Source: a virus. Taken from it: 45,824 nt of DNA. The stretch covers positions 1 to 45,824 of the IMG/VR virus record IMGVR_UViG_3300009149_000063; one strand, written 5' to 3'. How positions within the stretch are numbered: position 1 is the stretch's first letter; every line of letters begins with the position of its first letter. The notes below the pieces were generated by a model, which was not told the DNA's origin, ran no database searches, and saw only the letters and a list, made by a program, of their open reading frames with translations. The translations under genes were made by a program, and so were the position numbers. This document shows, in pieces, positions 1-6,700 of this stretch.

Positions 1-20
1 AAAGGGAATATTCCCCTTTA
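1..20 (+). terminator. Possible terminator hairpin at the left edge
   Basis: AAAGGG (1-6) can pair with CCCTTT (14-19) around a 7-base loop. It may end transcription of a gene left of the window. There is no long T run after it, so this is weak. Confidence 0.3.
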
Positions 21-26
21 AGATAT

Positions 27-140
27 AGAAAGATAGCTCAATTGGTAGAGCCGTGGAGATTATCCATGTGAAAGAATTATAGTGATATGCATCTTACTAT
101 TTTTCAGGTATAGGTTCGAATCCCCTCCTCAATGGAGTAA
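27..140 (+). other. Degenerate or disrupted tRNA-like element
   Basis: A perfect D-arm (GCTC-AATTGGTA-GAGC, 36-51) and a T-loop consensus (GGTTCGAATCC, near 111-121) lie in tRNA order, but they are about 60 bases apart, no anticodon stem with U33 can be drawn, and the bases before the D-arm do not pair with those after the T-arm. It could be a decayed tRNA, a tRNA interrupted by an insertion, or a tRNA mimic. I assign no amino acid. Confidence 0.3.
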
Positions 141-147
141 TCCTAGA

Positions 148-221
148 TGTGTTGTCACCTTGAGAAAGTGATGGAAAGCGGAAAGAGTGTTAATGATTGT
201 TAGGAATACCACTACAACACA
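148..221 (+). repeat. Inverted repeat enclosing a structured noncoding segment
   Basis: TGTGTTGT (148-155) is complementary to ACAACACA (214-221). The segment lies between two tRNA-like elements, has no ORF, and may fold as a small RNA. No RNA family is recognised. Confidence 0.35.
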
Positions 222-243
222 AATGAGTCTCACACTTACCCTA

Positions 244-309
244 ATTGTTAAACTAACTGGTTGGAAATGACCAACTACTAGGTAAAAGATACAGGATTAG
301 TTTAACAAT
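244..309 (+). repeat. 13-bp perfect inverted repeat, possible structured RNA
   Basis: ATTGTTAAACTAA (244-256) pairs perfectly with TTAGTTTAACAAT (297-309), closing about 40 bases that contain an inner TTGG/CCAA hairpin. The size and branched shape are tRNA-like, but no T-loop consensus is present. Probably a structured RNA in the tRNA region; function unknown. Confidence 0.4.
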
Positions 310-329
310 GGGTGGAGTGTTTATTTAAT

Positions 330-430
330 AGTCAGGTGGCGAAACTGGTAGACGCATTGCATAGTAGGTATTCTAGTTCCGAAACGTGAGGAGTGCTAGA
401 CTCATGTAGGTTCGAATCCTGCCCTGACTA
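330..430 (+). tRNA. Leu-type (class II) tRNA-like gene, anticodon unresolved
   Basis: The acceptor arms AGTCAGG (330-336) and CCTGACT (423-429) pair perfectly and are followed by a discriminator A. The D-arm (GCG AAACTGGTAGA CGC) is typical of tRNA-Leu and the T-arm (GTAGG TTCGAAT CCTGC) is good. About 50 bases separate the D- and T-arms, more than a normal anticodon arm plus long variable arm, and no convincing 5-bp anticodon stem with a 7-base loop is seen. It is either a tRNA-Leu with an enlarged middle region or a nonfunctional derivative. Confidence 0.5.
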
Positions 431-606
431 CAACTATTTGGCTATGATTAGTAAAGACAACAGTTGTTTGGCTTTAATTGCCTCACCCTGACAGGAACGA
501 AAACCTAGAGGCTTCAAAGTGGGTGACTATTAGGAGAGACTAATTTTTATTAACTTAAATTTGAACTATGATTATTTTAAAATAATTACAAATAATTGTA
601 CTAAGA

Positions 607-638
607 TTAGGAATTGTCAAATAATAGCAGTATCTTAG
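607..638 (+). promoter_or_regulatory. Host-type promoter upstream of the RadA-like gene
   Basis: TTAG (607-610), 20 bases, then TATCTTAG (631-638). The element and its surroundings recur almost identically at 3905-3936. The transcript would begin near a hairpin, GGTGAG (646-651) with CTCATC (662-667). Confidence 0.55.
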
Positions 639-694
639 TATTGTTGGTGAGGGAAATGGTTCTCATCGTTGTTCAACTACTAAAAACTACTAAA

Positions 695-1876
695 ATGATT
701 ACAGCAAAAAATTTACTATCACCATCAGACTACTTAGTTAGTAAGTCTGAAAAGAAAATTCGAGTTAATGGTATCGAGAAACATATAGAGAGATTAGAAA
801 CAGAAGCACCGGAATTCATAGGGCAAGAAATCGAAGGATTTAAAATTCTAGGTAAAACTTCTGTTTTTCAACAATATATTGCAGAAAAAGGTTCTGATAC
901 TTTCGCTATTAACATTAAGCGTCAAGTAGGCGCAACAGCAACATCAAGAAATACTGCACCTGTTAAGGACTTATCAAAGATGAATCTAAAGACTAAACGT
1001 TTAAGAGACGTTCACTTTGATGCATCTATTTTTGTTCCTTTAGTTTCTGGAACACCTTTTGACCATTGTTTAAGTGCAAATGCTGACCATCCTTCTGGTG
1101 GACAAATGCCCGGTACTAATTATATCTTAATTGGTGACCCCGGTATCGGTAAGTCTTCACTTGCAATTGAACATGCTGCAAGAGTTCAAGATTATAACCC
1201 AGATAAGAAAGTACTTTTTATTAGTGGTGAAATGACTGAACTTGATATGATACCTTATACTAAAAGATTCCCATTGTGGTTAGACATTGAAACACTTTTC
1301 ATATCTGACTTAACAGAAGGTCTATATAAGGAATCTATTGAAGCAAAACTACAAGAAGGATTTGATCTTGTAACTGGTGATTCATTTGCAGAAATTACTG
1401 ATGCCATTAAGGGTGACTATAACGATACCGTTACTGGTGCCAATAAAAAGTCTTACAATGACATTGAAAAATGGTTAGTTGATTTGATGGTTAAGAATAA
1501 CAAAGCAGAAAATGATCTTAAAAAGAATACTGCATTTGTAATGATTCAACAAATGACTAAAGGTGGTGACTTCGTGGGTTCCAATAAGCTCAAACATAAC
1601 ACTACTGGTATGCTTGAACTTAGATACACTAAGTCTGGAGACAGAAAAATTGTAGTGACTAAAAACAGAAGGGGTTTCAATTATGACAATCTTCACTTTA
1701 GTTTCTCTAGTGATCCAGATAACCCTATTACTTATGATACCGATAGAATTTTGAGAGATAAGAGGGTTGAACAAGAAATTAGGAAAGCAGCATCAGAGCA
1801 ATTAGATCAAGAAAGAGAAACTGATGCTTGGTTTGAAAAATTAGGTATTGATAATGATGACAATATAGAAGATTAA
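695..1876 (+). CDS. RadA/RecA-family P-loop ATPase
   Basis: 393 aa from ATG 695; an upstream in-frame TTG at 614 is rejected because it lies inside the promoter. The central region has a Walker A motif GDPGIGKS (about 147-154), a following strand LFISGEM like the VLYVSGEE of RadA/Sms, a Walker-B-like region and a late KNRRGFN resembling the KNRFG motif of RadA. There is no N-terminal zinc finger and no Lon-like C-terminal domain. Family knowledge: RadA/DnaB/KaiC-like ATPases act on DNA in recombination or helicase loading. In this phage it may be the recombination or replication ATPase (UvsX- or gp41-like role), which is inference. The C-terminus is acidic and charged. It has its own host-type promoter and is followed by a tRNA-Met. 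Confidence 0.75.
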   Translation: MITAKNLLSPSDYLVSKSEKKIRVNGIEKHIERLETEAPEFIGQEIEGFKILGKTSVFQQYIAEKGSDTFAINIKRQVGATATSRNTAPVKDLSKMNLKTKRLRDVHFDASIFVPLVSGTPFDHCLSANADHPSGGQMPGTNYILIGDPGIGKSSLAIEHAARVQDYNPDKKVLFISGEMTELDMIPYTKRFPLWLDIETLFISDLTEGLYKESIEAKLQEGFDLVTGDSFAEITDAIKGDYNDTVTGANKKSYNDIEKWLVDLMVKNNKAENDLKKNTAFVMIQQMTKGGDFVGSNKLKHNTTGMLELRYTKSGDRKIVVTKNRRGFNYDNLHFSFSSDPDNPITYDTDRILRDKRVEQEIRKAASEQLDQERETDAWFEKLGIDNDDNIED

Positions 1877-1885
1877 ATTCTTCAT

Positions 1886-1959
1886 GGGCCACTAACTCAA
1901 TTGGTTAGAGTATCAAACTCATAATTTGAAGGTTACTGGTTCGATTCCAGTGTGGCCCA
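1886..1959 (+). tRNA. tRNA with CAU anticodon (Met, possibly Ile2)
   Basis: Acceptor arms GGGCCAC (1886-1892) and GTGGCCC (1952-1958) pair perfectly, followed by discriminator A. D-arm CTC/GAG, anticodon stem TCAAA/TTTGA with loop CTCATAA (anticodon CAT at 1920-1922), and T-arm ACTGG/CCAGT around TTCGATT. CCA is not fully encoded (CCG follows). Elongator Met and lysidine-modified Ile2 cannot be told apart by eye. Confidence 0.9.
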
Positions 1960-2001
1960 CCGTAAGTAGTAGAGTTGAACAAGTTCCTTATGGAACACAT
2001 A

Positions 2002-2036
2002 GGGTCTGAGGGGTAGTAGACTCAGACCCTTATTTT
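2002..2036 (+). terminator. Hairpin terminator after tRNA-Met
   Basis: GGGTCTGAG (2002-2010) pairs perfectly with CTCAGACCC (2021-2029), followed by TTATTTT. It would end the RadA-like/tRNA transcript. Confidence 0.7.
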
Positions 2037-2095
2037 AACCACTACAAAGAAATAAATTAGTAGTTTAAATTGAACAAAAACCCTGTGTGGTTATA

Positions 2096-2132
2096 GTCCT
2101 GAAAGTTGTAGTAGTCTTTCAGGACTTTTTTT
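2096..2132 (+). terminator. Intrinsic terminator before dCMP deaminase
   Basis: GTCCTGAAAG (2096-2105) pairs perfectly with CTTTCAGGAC (2116-2125), directly followed by seven Ts. A classic rho-independent terminator, the second in a row, so the next gene needs its own promoter. Confidence 0.85.
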
Positions 2133-2154
2133 AAATACAAACGAAATCAATACT

Positions 2155-2592
2155 ATGAATAACAATTGGGACAATAGATTTATGGAACTAGCTAAACACA
2201 TAGCAACGTGGTCTAAAGATACTAGTACTAAAGTTGGTTGTGTAATAGTTAACAAGGATAATAGATTATTATCACAAGGTTACAATGGATTTCCAACGGG
2301 TGTTGACGATTCTATAGAACACAGATATTCTCGTCCATATAAATACGATTTTACAGAGCATTCTGAGAGAAACGCTATTTACAATGCTGCAAGAATTGGT
2401 GTTTCTTTAGTTGATACAACTATGTATTCTACTCTATTCCCTTGTGTTGATTGTACTAGAGCTATTATTCAAAGTGGTATCGTTAGACTAGTGACTTACA
2501 GACCAGATTTTACACATCATAAATATGGGGAATCCTGGAAAATATCATTACAAATGTTAGGAGAAGTTGGTGTAGAGGTAATATATCTCTAA
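2155..2592 (+). CDS. dCMP deaminase
   Basis: 145 aa, the usual length for phage and ComEB-type deoxycytidylate deaminases. Zinc ligands and catalytic Glu are visible: HSERN (His69, Glu71) and PCVDC (Cys97, Cys100). The N-terminal substrate motif around GYNGFP is typical. It converts dCMP to dUMP, feeding dTMP synthesis in the cytoplasm, and fits with the phage RNR encoded later in the window. It is preceded by a terminator and a TTTAAATAC box about 20 bases before the ATG. Confidence 0.93.
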   Translation: MNNNWDNRFMELAKHIATWSKDTSTKVGCVIVNKDNRLLSQGYNGFPTGVDDSIEHRYSRPYKYDFTEHSERNAIYNAARIGVSLVDTTMYSTLFPCVDCTRAIIQSGIVRLVTYRPDFTHHKYGESWKISLQMLGEVGVEVIYL

Positions 2593-2635
2593 TGATACCC
2601 TGTTTTTAGGCCAAAATCCAAAAAAATCCAAAAAA

Positions 2636-2687
2636 CTTGCTTTTGTCCAAGATTATCACTATATTAGTATTGTAGATGATAGTCACC
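2636..2687 (+). promoter_or_regulatory. Host-type promoter with hairpin leader
   Basis: CTTG (2636-2639), 20 bases, TATATTAG (2660-2667), then a short hairpin GATGA-TAG-TCACC (2675-2687; one mismatch here, perfect in the sister copies at 3944 and 5108) and an A/T-rich leader to ATG 2718. Confidence 0.65.
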
Positions 2688-2717
2688 TCAATGTTTAACT
2701 CTTTAAAAACTACGATT

Positions 2718-2894
2718 ATGAAACGGAAAATGATTGATAGAATAGAAGAAATGAAACTACAAAGCAGTAGAAGATTTGCAAGACGAACTTACTTCGGTGA
2801 GAATATGAATAAAATTGATATTAACAATATTGATGAAGATAAATTACTTGGACTGTTTGAGCAAATGGTTCGGATACATTATGCGCAGATGTAG
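2718..2894 (+). CDS. Small basic hypothetical protein
   Basis: 58 aa from ATG 2718. An in-frame ATG at 2676 would add residues encoded by the conserved promoter leader and hairpin, so the downstream ATG is preferred. The N-terminal half is strongly basic (KRKM, SSRRFARR) and the second half acidic (NNIDEDKLL). No family recognised. It is the first gene behind a host-type promoter and overlaps the next small ORF by 14 bases. Confidence 0.55.
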   Translation: MKRKMIDRIEEMKLQSSRRFARRTYFGENMNKIDINNIDEDKLLGLFEQMVRIHYAQM

Positions 2895-2991
2895 TAATTT
2901 TTATTTAGAAGATACAACTTTCAAAATAACTGATTCTGAATTAAACGGAACTTACTTGTTTGATTACTGGGTTTCTCAATATTGTTGGTAA
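2881..2991 (+). CDS. Very small ORF overlapping the previous gene
   Basis: 36 aa, starting MRRCSNFYLEDTTFKITD. The composition is protein-like with few rare codons, and it starts inside the end of the preceding gene (14-base overlap), as in translationally coupled phage genes. No homology seen; could be fortuitous. Confidence 0.35.
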   Translation: MRRCSNFYLEDTTFKITDSELNGTYLFDYWVSQYCW

Positions 2992-3040
2992 CGGCTTAGA
3001 TAAACTTAATGCGATTTATAAACTGAAAATTTTAATTGAA

Positions 3041-3274
3041 ATGAAAACACCCGAACAAATATTTGATGAAGCAATAAAGGCTAAAGGGATTGATATTGTT
3101 TCTGTAAAAGATGCAGACCTTTACGAAGCTGGATTAGATGCTATAACCAAAGCATTAAGTTTAGCCAATGTTTTGTGGCAAAGCGAACAGTTGCCTACCG
3201 AGGAAGAGTTAAAGAAAGTATGGGAGGATTTGGAAAATAGTGAGCTTGATAAAAAACTTAAAAAATGGGATTAG
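3041..3274 (+). CDS. Small acidic hypothetical protein
   Basis: 77 aa from ATG 3041 (MKTPEQIFDEAIKAKG). The frame stays open upstream to 2960, but the internal ATG follows an A-rich leader and begins a sensible protein. Predicted mostly helical, ending in a charged coiled segment (LENSELDKKLKKW). No family recognised. It belongs to the run of tiny genes at 2.7-5.0 kb. Confidence 0.55.
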   Translation: MKTPEQIFDEAIKAKGIDIVSVKDADLYEAGLDAITKALSLANVLWQSEQLPTEEELKKVWEDLENSELDKKLKKWD

Positions 3275-3301
3275 TGAATTACCTACATCGTCTAGACTAA
3301 A

Positions 3302-3331
3302 AACCTTTTTGTTGAGTTCAACAAAAAGGTT
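3302..3331. repeat. 13-bp perfect hairpin
   Basis: AACCTTTTTGTTG (3302-3314) pairs perfectly with CAACAAAAAGGTT (3319-3331) around a 4-base loop. There is no T tail on either side, so it is not an ordinary terminator. It separates two small genes and is followed by CTACGGATTTGAAA, which recurs at about 4923. Confidence 0.6.
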
Positions 3332-3367
3332 CTAACCTACGGATTTGAAACAGTAAACTTAATTGAA

Positions 3368-3634
3368 TTGGAAGACATAAAAGACAATATACCAACGGTT
3401 GGAAAAAGATATTACATGTCGTTTTTTGAATGGGTCTACACAGAAGAGTATATGAACTCAATAAGCAATGACTTCTATGATAAGTTCCACGGTCATAGAT
3501 TTAAAGGTAAGTGGCTTGTGTGTGCATCTAATAGAGATAATGCTAGAATTGCAGTTGAAAATATGTTGAATGAAGGGGAAGGTGAAATAATGATTTTGAC
3601 TGCTAGAATAGAAAACTTAATAGTAGGGGATTAG
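3368..3634 (+). CDS. Small hypothetical protein, start uncertain
   Basis: 88 aa if it starts at TTG 3368, 72 aa from ATG 3416. The frame is open back to 3296 without an ATG. Aromatic-rich N-terminus (RYYMSFFEWVY) and a pattern NRDNARIAVENMLNEGEGE suggest a compact alpha/beta fold. No family recognised. The stop is followed by a palindrome-rich stretch (ACGTGCCACGT). Confidence 0.5.
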   Translation: MEDIKDNIPTVGKRYYMSFFEWVYTEEYMNSISNDFYDKFHGHRFKGKWLVCASNRDNARIAVENMLNEGEGEIMILTARIENLIVGD

Positions 3635-3701
3635 TAGGGTTACTGCCAACAACGTGCCACGTTTATGAACCGTTTGATATTTGAAATATTAAAATAGTAA
3701 A

Positions 3702-3812
3702 ATGATGAAAAAAAAGGCAAAAGACCAAAATAGCACCAATACCCAAATGAGTTATGATACGGGACTAGCACCAGTATTTGTTTATGAATTAGAATACTTT
3801 AAAAACAATTAA
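3702..3812 (+). CDS. Tiny hypothetical protein
   Basis: 36 aa (starts MMKKKAKDQN, ends ELEYFKNN). Basic N-terminus, hydrophobic middle. Directly followed by a 17-bp perfect palindrome. Too short to classify; supported only by its own start context and its position in the small-gene run. Confidence 0.35.
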   Translation: MMKKKAKDQNSTNTQMSYDTGLAPVFVYELEYFKNN

Positions 3813-3814
3813 TT

Positions 3815-3861
3815 CATAAGGTGCCAAAACTATGAAAAAAGTGGAGTTTTGGCACCTTATG
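3815..3861. repeat. 17-bp perfect inverted repeat
   Basis: CATAAGGTGCCAAAACT (3815-3831) pairs without mismatch with AGTTTTGGCACCTTATG (3845-3861) around a 13-base loop. No T tail. It is the strongest of several palindromes separating the small genes between 3.3 and 5.0 kb. Confidence 0.75.
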
Positions 3862-3904
3862 AAAAGTATGAAACAAAAATGTATCTAAAATAATTACTCT
3901 AAGA

Positions 3905-3956
3905 TTAGGAATTGTCAAATAATAGTCGTATCTTAGTATTGTAGGTGATAGTCACC
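3905..3956 (+). promoter_or_regulatory. Host-type promoter with hairpin leader
   Basis: TTAG (3905-3908), 20 bases, TATCTTAG (3929-3936), then a perfect GGTGA-TAG-TCACC hairpin (3944-3956). The block from AAGATTAGGAATTGTCAAAT onward nearly duplicates the promoter at 607-638. Drives the DUF551-like gene. Confidence 0.65.
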
Positions 3957-3986
3957 TTAATGCTTAACTCTTTAACTTTTACTACT

Positions 3987-4253
3987 ATGACAAATAATGA
4001 ATCAAAGAAGAACGAACAGCAATTACCTTTAGCCAGTGTTATAAACTGGGTGGCGGTTTCAGAGCGACTACCTAAGTTAAACATTGAAACTGATTATGGT
4101 AAGACCACTAAAGCTATTCTATGCTTACACACTGGTGGACATATGGAGAGCTGTAACTTAAACGAAGGTATTGACGAAGGTGATGAACCTTATTGGAGCT
4201 ATGAGCAAGACGGTGATTTATGCGAAACTGTTACTCACTGGGCAGATGTTTAG
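3987..4253 (+). CDS. DUF551-like small protein
   Basis: 88 aa from ATG 3987, which follows ACTACT. The upstream in-frame GTG at 3945 lies in the leader hairpin and is rejected. The pattern WVAVSERLP near residue 21 and the ending VTHWADV match the layout of DUF551 proteins (W-I/V-S-x-x-x-R-L-P at the start, V-T-H-W at the end), which are common in phages and prophages and of unknown function. The stop is followed by GCCACC/GGTGGC and GCACTATA/TATAGTGC palindromes. Confidence 0.7.
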   Translation: MTNNESKKNEQQLPLASVINWVAVSERLPKLNIETDYGKTTKAILCLHTGGHMESCNLNEGIDEGDEPYWSYEQDGDLCETVTHWADV

Positions 4254-4331
4254 CCACCTTGTTTATAACGCTCCTTATATGGTGGCGTATGAAATGCAAT
4301 GAAATATGCACTATACAAATTGTTATAGTGC
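4253..4331. repeat. Two nested-order palindromes
   Basis: GCCACC (4253-4258) pairs with GGTGGC (4281-4286); GCACTATA (4308-4315) pairs with TATAGTGC (4324-4331). ATGCACTATA also occurs at about 4533 and 4645. These may be ends of mobile gene cassettes or transcript-processing hairpins. Confidence 0.5.
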
Positions 4332-4361
4332 GTTAATTTAAGAACAAAAAAAAGAAACAAG

Positions 4362-4532
4362 ATGAAAAATTTTATAGCAAATAATATAGTAGGTAAAAAG
4401 GGTATTCACGGATGCGACTTTGTAGAAGTTGTGAGTATTATAGTAAACGGTTTTGTTAACGTAAAAAGTATGCACCCAAATGACAATGAAAAAGTGTTTA
4501 AAGCTCATATTGATGAAATAGAGTTTACCTAA
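4362..4532 (+). CDS. Small hypothetical protein
   Basis: 56 aa (MKNFIANNIVGKKG...), ATG after an A-rich leader AAAGAAACAAG. Regular alternation of hydrophobic residues (FVEVVSIIVNGFVNVKSM) suggests a small beta-rich fold. The opposite strand also carries an ORF here, but codon pattern and leader favour this strand. No family recognised. Confidence 0.5.
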   Translation: MKNFIANNIVGKKGIHGCDFVEVVSIIVNGFVNVKSMHPNDNEKVFKAHIDEIEFT

Positions 4533-4610
4533 TGCACTATAACGTTTATGGTATGGTGACGTTGCGACCTTACAGCGCAAAAATAATTAACAATTACAAA
4601 ACTTTGAGTT

Positions 4611-4844
4611 ATGAATAAAGATAGCAAAAAAACAGAAACCGAGCAATGCACTATACCAAGTGTTAGCAGTAGTTTTAAAGTAGGAACTTACACTTTGATT
4701 AAACAAGGTGGTAGTGGATATTGCCATTGGAGTAAGGGGCTTAAAATGGTTATAGAAAAAGACGGTGTAGTGATGAAATTAGAAGGTAAAGAAATAGAGA
4801 AGATAGTAAGAAGTTTGCCCCGAACGGTTGGAGGCACTTACTAA
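4611..4844 (+). CDS. Small hypothetical protein
   Basis: 77 aa (MNKDSKKTETEQ...). A polar N-terminus is followed by a beta-like stretch YTLIKQGGSGYCHWSKGLKM and a basic C-terminus. No family recognised. Its stop is followed within 10 bases by a long bulged palindrome. Confidence 0.55.
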   Translation: MNKDSKKTETEQCTIPSVSSSFKVGTYTLIKQGGSGYCHWSKGLKMVIEKDGVVMKLEGKEIEKIVRSLPRTVGGTY

Positions 4845-4849
4845 ATTAC

Positions 4850-4910
4850 GCCCAACGGTTTGGCTAAACTAAAGCGAAGCGACCCGCAGGGTTGAGTTTT
4901 AGCCGTTGTT
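4850..4910. repeat. Bulged palindrome, attC-like
   Basis: CAACGG (4853-4858) pairs with CCGTTG (4903-4908), and the stem continues inward through GGCTAAACT against AGTTTTAGC with bulged bases. The left end GCCCAAC (4850-4856) fits the RYYYAAC core of integron attC sites; the right end GTTGTTG fits GTTRRRY poorly. Possibly a cassette recombination site, otherwise an intergenic hairpin. From here to 5068 I see no gene, apart from an unconvincing 14-codon ORF at 4955. Confidence 0.4.
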
Positions 4911-5068
4911 GTAGGTATGTAAGTCTACGGATTTGAAAAAGAAAAATTTATATTATGCAATACAAAAAAGACAAGGTTCTTCTACTAAGATACGAATAAT
5001 TTTTTACAATAACAAATATTTTAACACTTTTTTTCAATAAAAAAACTATAAAATAATCAACCTTTTTA

Positions 5069-5120
5069 TTAGGAATTATAAAATAAAATGATTATATTAG
5101 TATTGTAGGTGATAGTCACC
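5069..5120 (+). promoter_or_regulatory. Host-type promoter with hairpin leader
   Basis: TTAG (5069-5072), 20 bases, TATATTAG (5093-5100), then a perfect GGTGA-TAG-TCACC hairpin (5108-5120) and the same leader TTAATGTTTAACTCTTTAAA as the sister copies, ending ACTACTATG. Confidence 0.7.
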
Positions 5121-5150
5121 TTAATGTTTAACTCTTTAAATTTTACTACT

Positions 5151-5516
5151 ATGAATACTACAACTAACTACCAAGAATTTTTAAAGATTGAAGATTTTCT
5201 TAAAGATATACAAGTTCCAATCAGTTCTCTAGATAAACTACCTAGAACTATCGAAAATGGTTTTACTACAATAGACGAACCAATTTCTATTGAACCAGAA
5301 TCTGCCGGTCCTCTGGCACCTATGTTCGATTCTATTGAACTAAAAGTTTCTTGGCTAACATTCATAACAAATAGAGAACAAAGAATCACTAGGTTGTTCC
5401 TTGAATATAAATATGAACACCCATCAGGTTCCAACGGTTATAGTGTTGATCTCTATTCAGTAGATGGTTCTGATTTTAGTGATTACAATACATCATTAAC
5501 TTTTCTTAAAGAATAA
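5151..5516 (+). CDS. Hypothetical protein
   Basis: 121 aa from ATG 5151 (MNTTTNYQEFLKIEDFLKD). The start is set by the ACTACTATG context shared with the gene at 3987; the in-frame GTG at 5109 lies in the leader hairpin. Acidic N-terminal half, then a beta-rich half (SIELKVSWLTFIT, RLFLEYKYEHPSG). No family recognised. The N-terminal NYQEFL slightly resembles the capsid tag seen elsewhere, but its position and the host-type promoter argue for an early cytoplasmic protein. Confidence 0.6.
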   Translation: MNTTTNYQEFLKIEDFLKDIQVPISSLDKLPRTIENGFTTIDEPISIEPESAGPLAPMFDSIELKVSWLTFITNREQRITRLFLEYKYEHPSGSNGYSVDLYSVDGSDFSDYNTSLTFLKE

Positions 5517-5548
5517 CACTAAGAATAACAAAACACATTATTAAAGAT

Positions 5549-5722
5549 ATGACAAATAAAAGAAAATATTTAATAGCACTTCCATGTTTTCCAAAGGCCA
5601 AAGGTTTTTGTCACCAAACAATATTAGTTTCTGCAATAGATATACCCAATGCCATAAATTTAGTATATCACATAAAAGGTAATACGGTTAATATCGGTGA
5701 TATTAAAGAAGTCAATTATTAG
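5549..5722 (+). CDS. Small hypothetical protein
   Basis: 57 aa (MTNKRKYLIALPCFPKAKG...). It has two Cys, one His and hydrophobic alternation; the phrase VSAIDIPNAINLVYHIKGNTVNIGDIKEVNY suggests a compact beta/alpha unit. It lies 32 bases downstream of the previous gene, probably in the same transcript. No family recognised. Confidence 0.5.
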   Translation: MTNKRKYLIALPCFPKAKGFCHQTILVSAIDIPNAINLVYHIKGNTVNIGDIKEVNY

Positions 5723-5747
5723 TATTAATAATTTTTCTTGTTTATTC

Positions 5748-5779
5748 CTTGGTTATATCAAAAAGTTTTCGTATATTAG
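5748..5779 (+). promoter_or_regulatory. Host-type promoter
   Basis: CTTG (5748-5751), 20 bases, TATATTAG (5772-5779); no hairpin leader here. It precedes the frameshifted small gene at 5795 and the CDS at 5925. Confidence 0.6.
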
Positions 5780-5794
5780 AACCAATTTAAAAAT

Positions 5795-5912
5795 ATGAAC
5801 TTAGAGCAATTAACAAATAAGAATAGAACCCGAGATACTTAAAGAACTTCAGGACAAAGCAAATGAAACACCCTTAAATCACAAAATCATACAGACTATA
5901 AAAAACATATAA
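5795..5912 (+). pseudogene. Small gene with a one-base frameshift
   Basis: ATG 5795 gives MNLEQLTN and soon runs into a stop, but the next frame continues RIEPEILKELQDKANETP and ends at TAA 5910-5912. Removing one A in AATAAGAAT (about 5816-5823) would join them into a 38-aa helical protein. Either a real frameshift or a sequencing/assembly indel. Confidence 0.4.
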
Positions 5913-5924
5913 ACATCTAAAACA

Positions 5925-6386
5925 ATGAACATAAAACAAATACTACTAGATGCGGTAAGTTATCACGCATTGAATGAAGGATGGATAGACACTCCACACT
6001 ATTACAAAGTAATATCACAAATCACTTTTTTGGATTATGAATCAAAACCCGATCAAGAAACAATCAAAACCGAATCAAAAGAATGGCAACCAAAGACAGG
6101 TGATATTGTGACCGTGTGGGATGATGATAATGAATATGATAAAAGGGAACTTATTTATCTTTGCACCCTTCCAAACTCTTCTACACCTTATTGCTGTGTA
6201 AGTGATGACTATTTAGAGCATTATTATTCTGGAACCATCAAATCGGTTTGGCAGTTTGAAAACATGTCTAATCTTGGACCGAAGAAACTAACGTTGTCTG
6301 AGATCGAGGAGAAACTAGGGTATGAGATTGAGATAATTAAAGATCATGAAAAAAGAACAGAGGGCATTAAAAAACACAAAGAATAA
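5925..6386 (+). CDS. Hypothetical protein with SH3-like middle
   Basis: 153 aa. N-terminal helix (MNIKQILLDAVSYHALNEGW), then KTGDIVTVWDDD followed by beta strands, reminiscent of small SH3-like barrels (weak), and a C-terminal LTLSEIEEKLGYEIEII segment. Similar endings are frequent in Bacteroidetes phage proteins of unknown role. Probably transcribed from the promoter at 5748. Confidence 0.65.
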   Translation: MNIKQILLDAVSYHALNEGWIDTPHYYKVISQITFLDYESKPDQETIKTESKEWQPKTGDIVTVWDDDNEYDKRELIYLCTLPNSSTPYCCVSDDYLEHYYSGTIKSVWQFENMSNLGPKKLTLSEIEEKLGYEIEIIKDHEKRTEGIKKHKE

Positions 6387-6535
6387 TTAGATAAATAGTT
6401 GTATTATTCCAAGAATTTTAATAATAAAAGTGGGATAAAGTGGTAGTAAGTGGGTTTAAAAGTGTTTAGGAATGTTGAATTGACATACACATAAATGTTA
6501 ACATAGACACAAACAAGAAAACTAAAATTAATAAG

Positions 6536-6700
6536 ATGGTACTAATAGACACAATATTTTACATTATAGTTTTATGGGTTAGTATCGTATTACTTAGGGG
6601 TATTAATAGAACAGAAACAACATCAACACTAATGGAGGTGTTGATTTGGTATATGATATTTGGGGTACTAAAGGGGATACTATTTTTATATTTTTTATAA
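6536..6700 (+). CDS. Small two-segment membrane protein
   Basis: 54 aa with two hydrophobic segments (TIFYIIVLWVSIVLL and LIWYMIFGVLKGILFLYF) joined by a short polar loop (RGINRTETTS). An ORF on the other strand covers the same region, but this frame gives a coherent membrane protein and lies directly before a second membrane protein. Could be a holin partner or antiholin; inferred only from context. Confidence 0.5.
   Translation: MVLIDTIFYIIVLWVSIVLLRGINRTETTSTLMEVLIWYMIFGVLKGILFLYFL

Noticed and set aside
614-694. Upstream TTG start adding 27 residues to the RadA-like protein
   Set aside because: The added codons cover the promoter -7 element and the leader hairpin, so they are unlikely to be transcribed or translated.
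4338-4580. Minus-strand 80-aa ORF
   Set aside because: The plus strand holds a better small gene (4362-4532) with a suitable leader; the reverse ORF is its shadow.
5151-5210. NYQEFL near the start of the 121-aa protein as a capsid tag
   Set aside because: It starts at residue 6, lacks L/I-N-E at position 10, and the gene has an early-type promoter.
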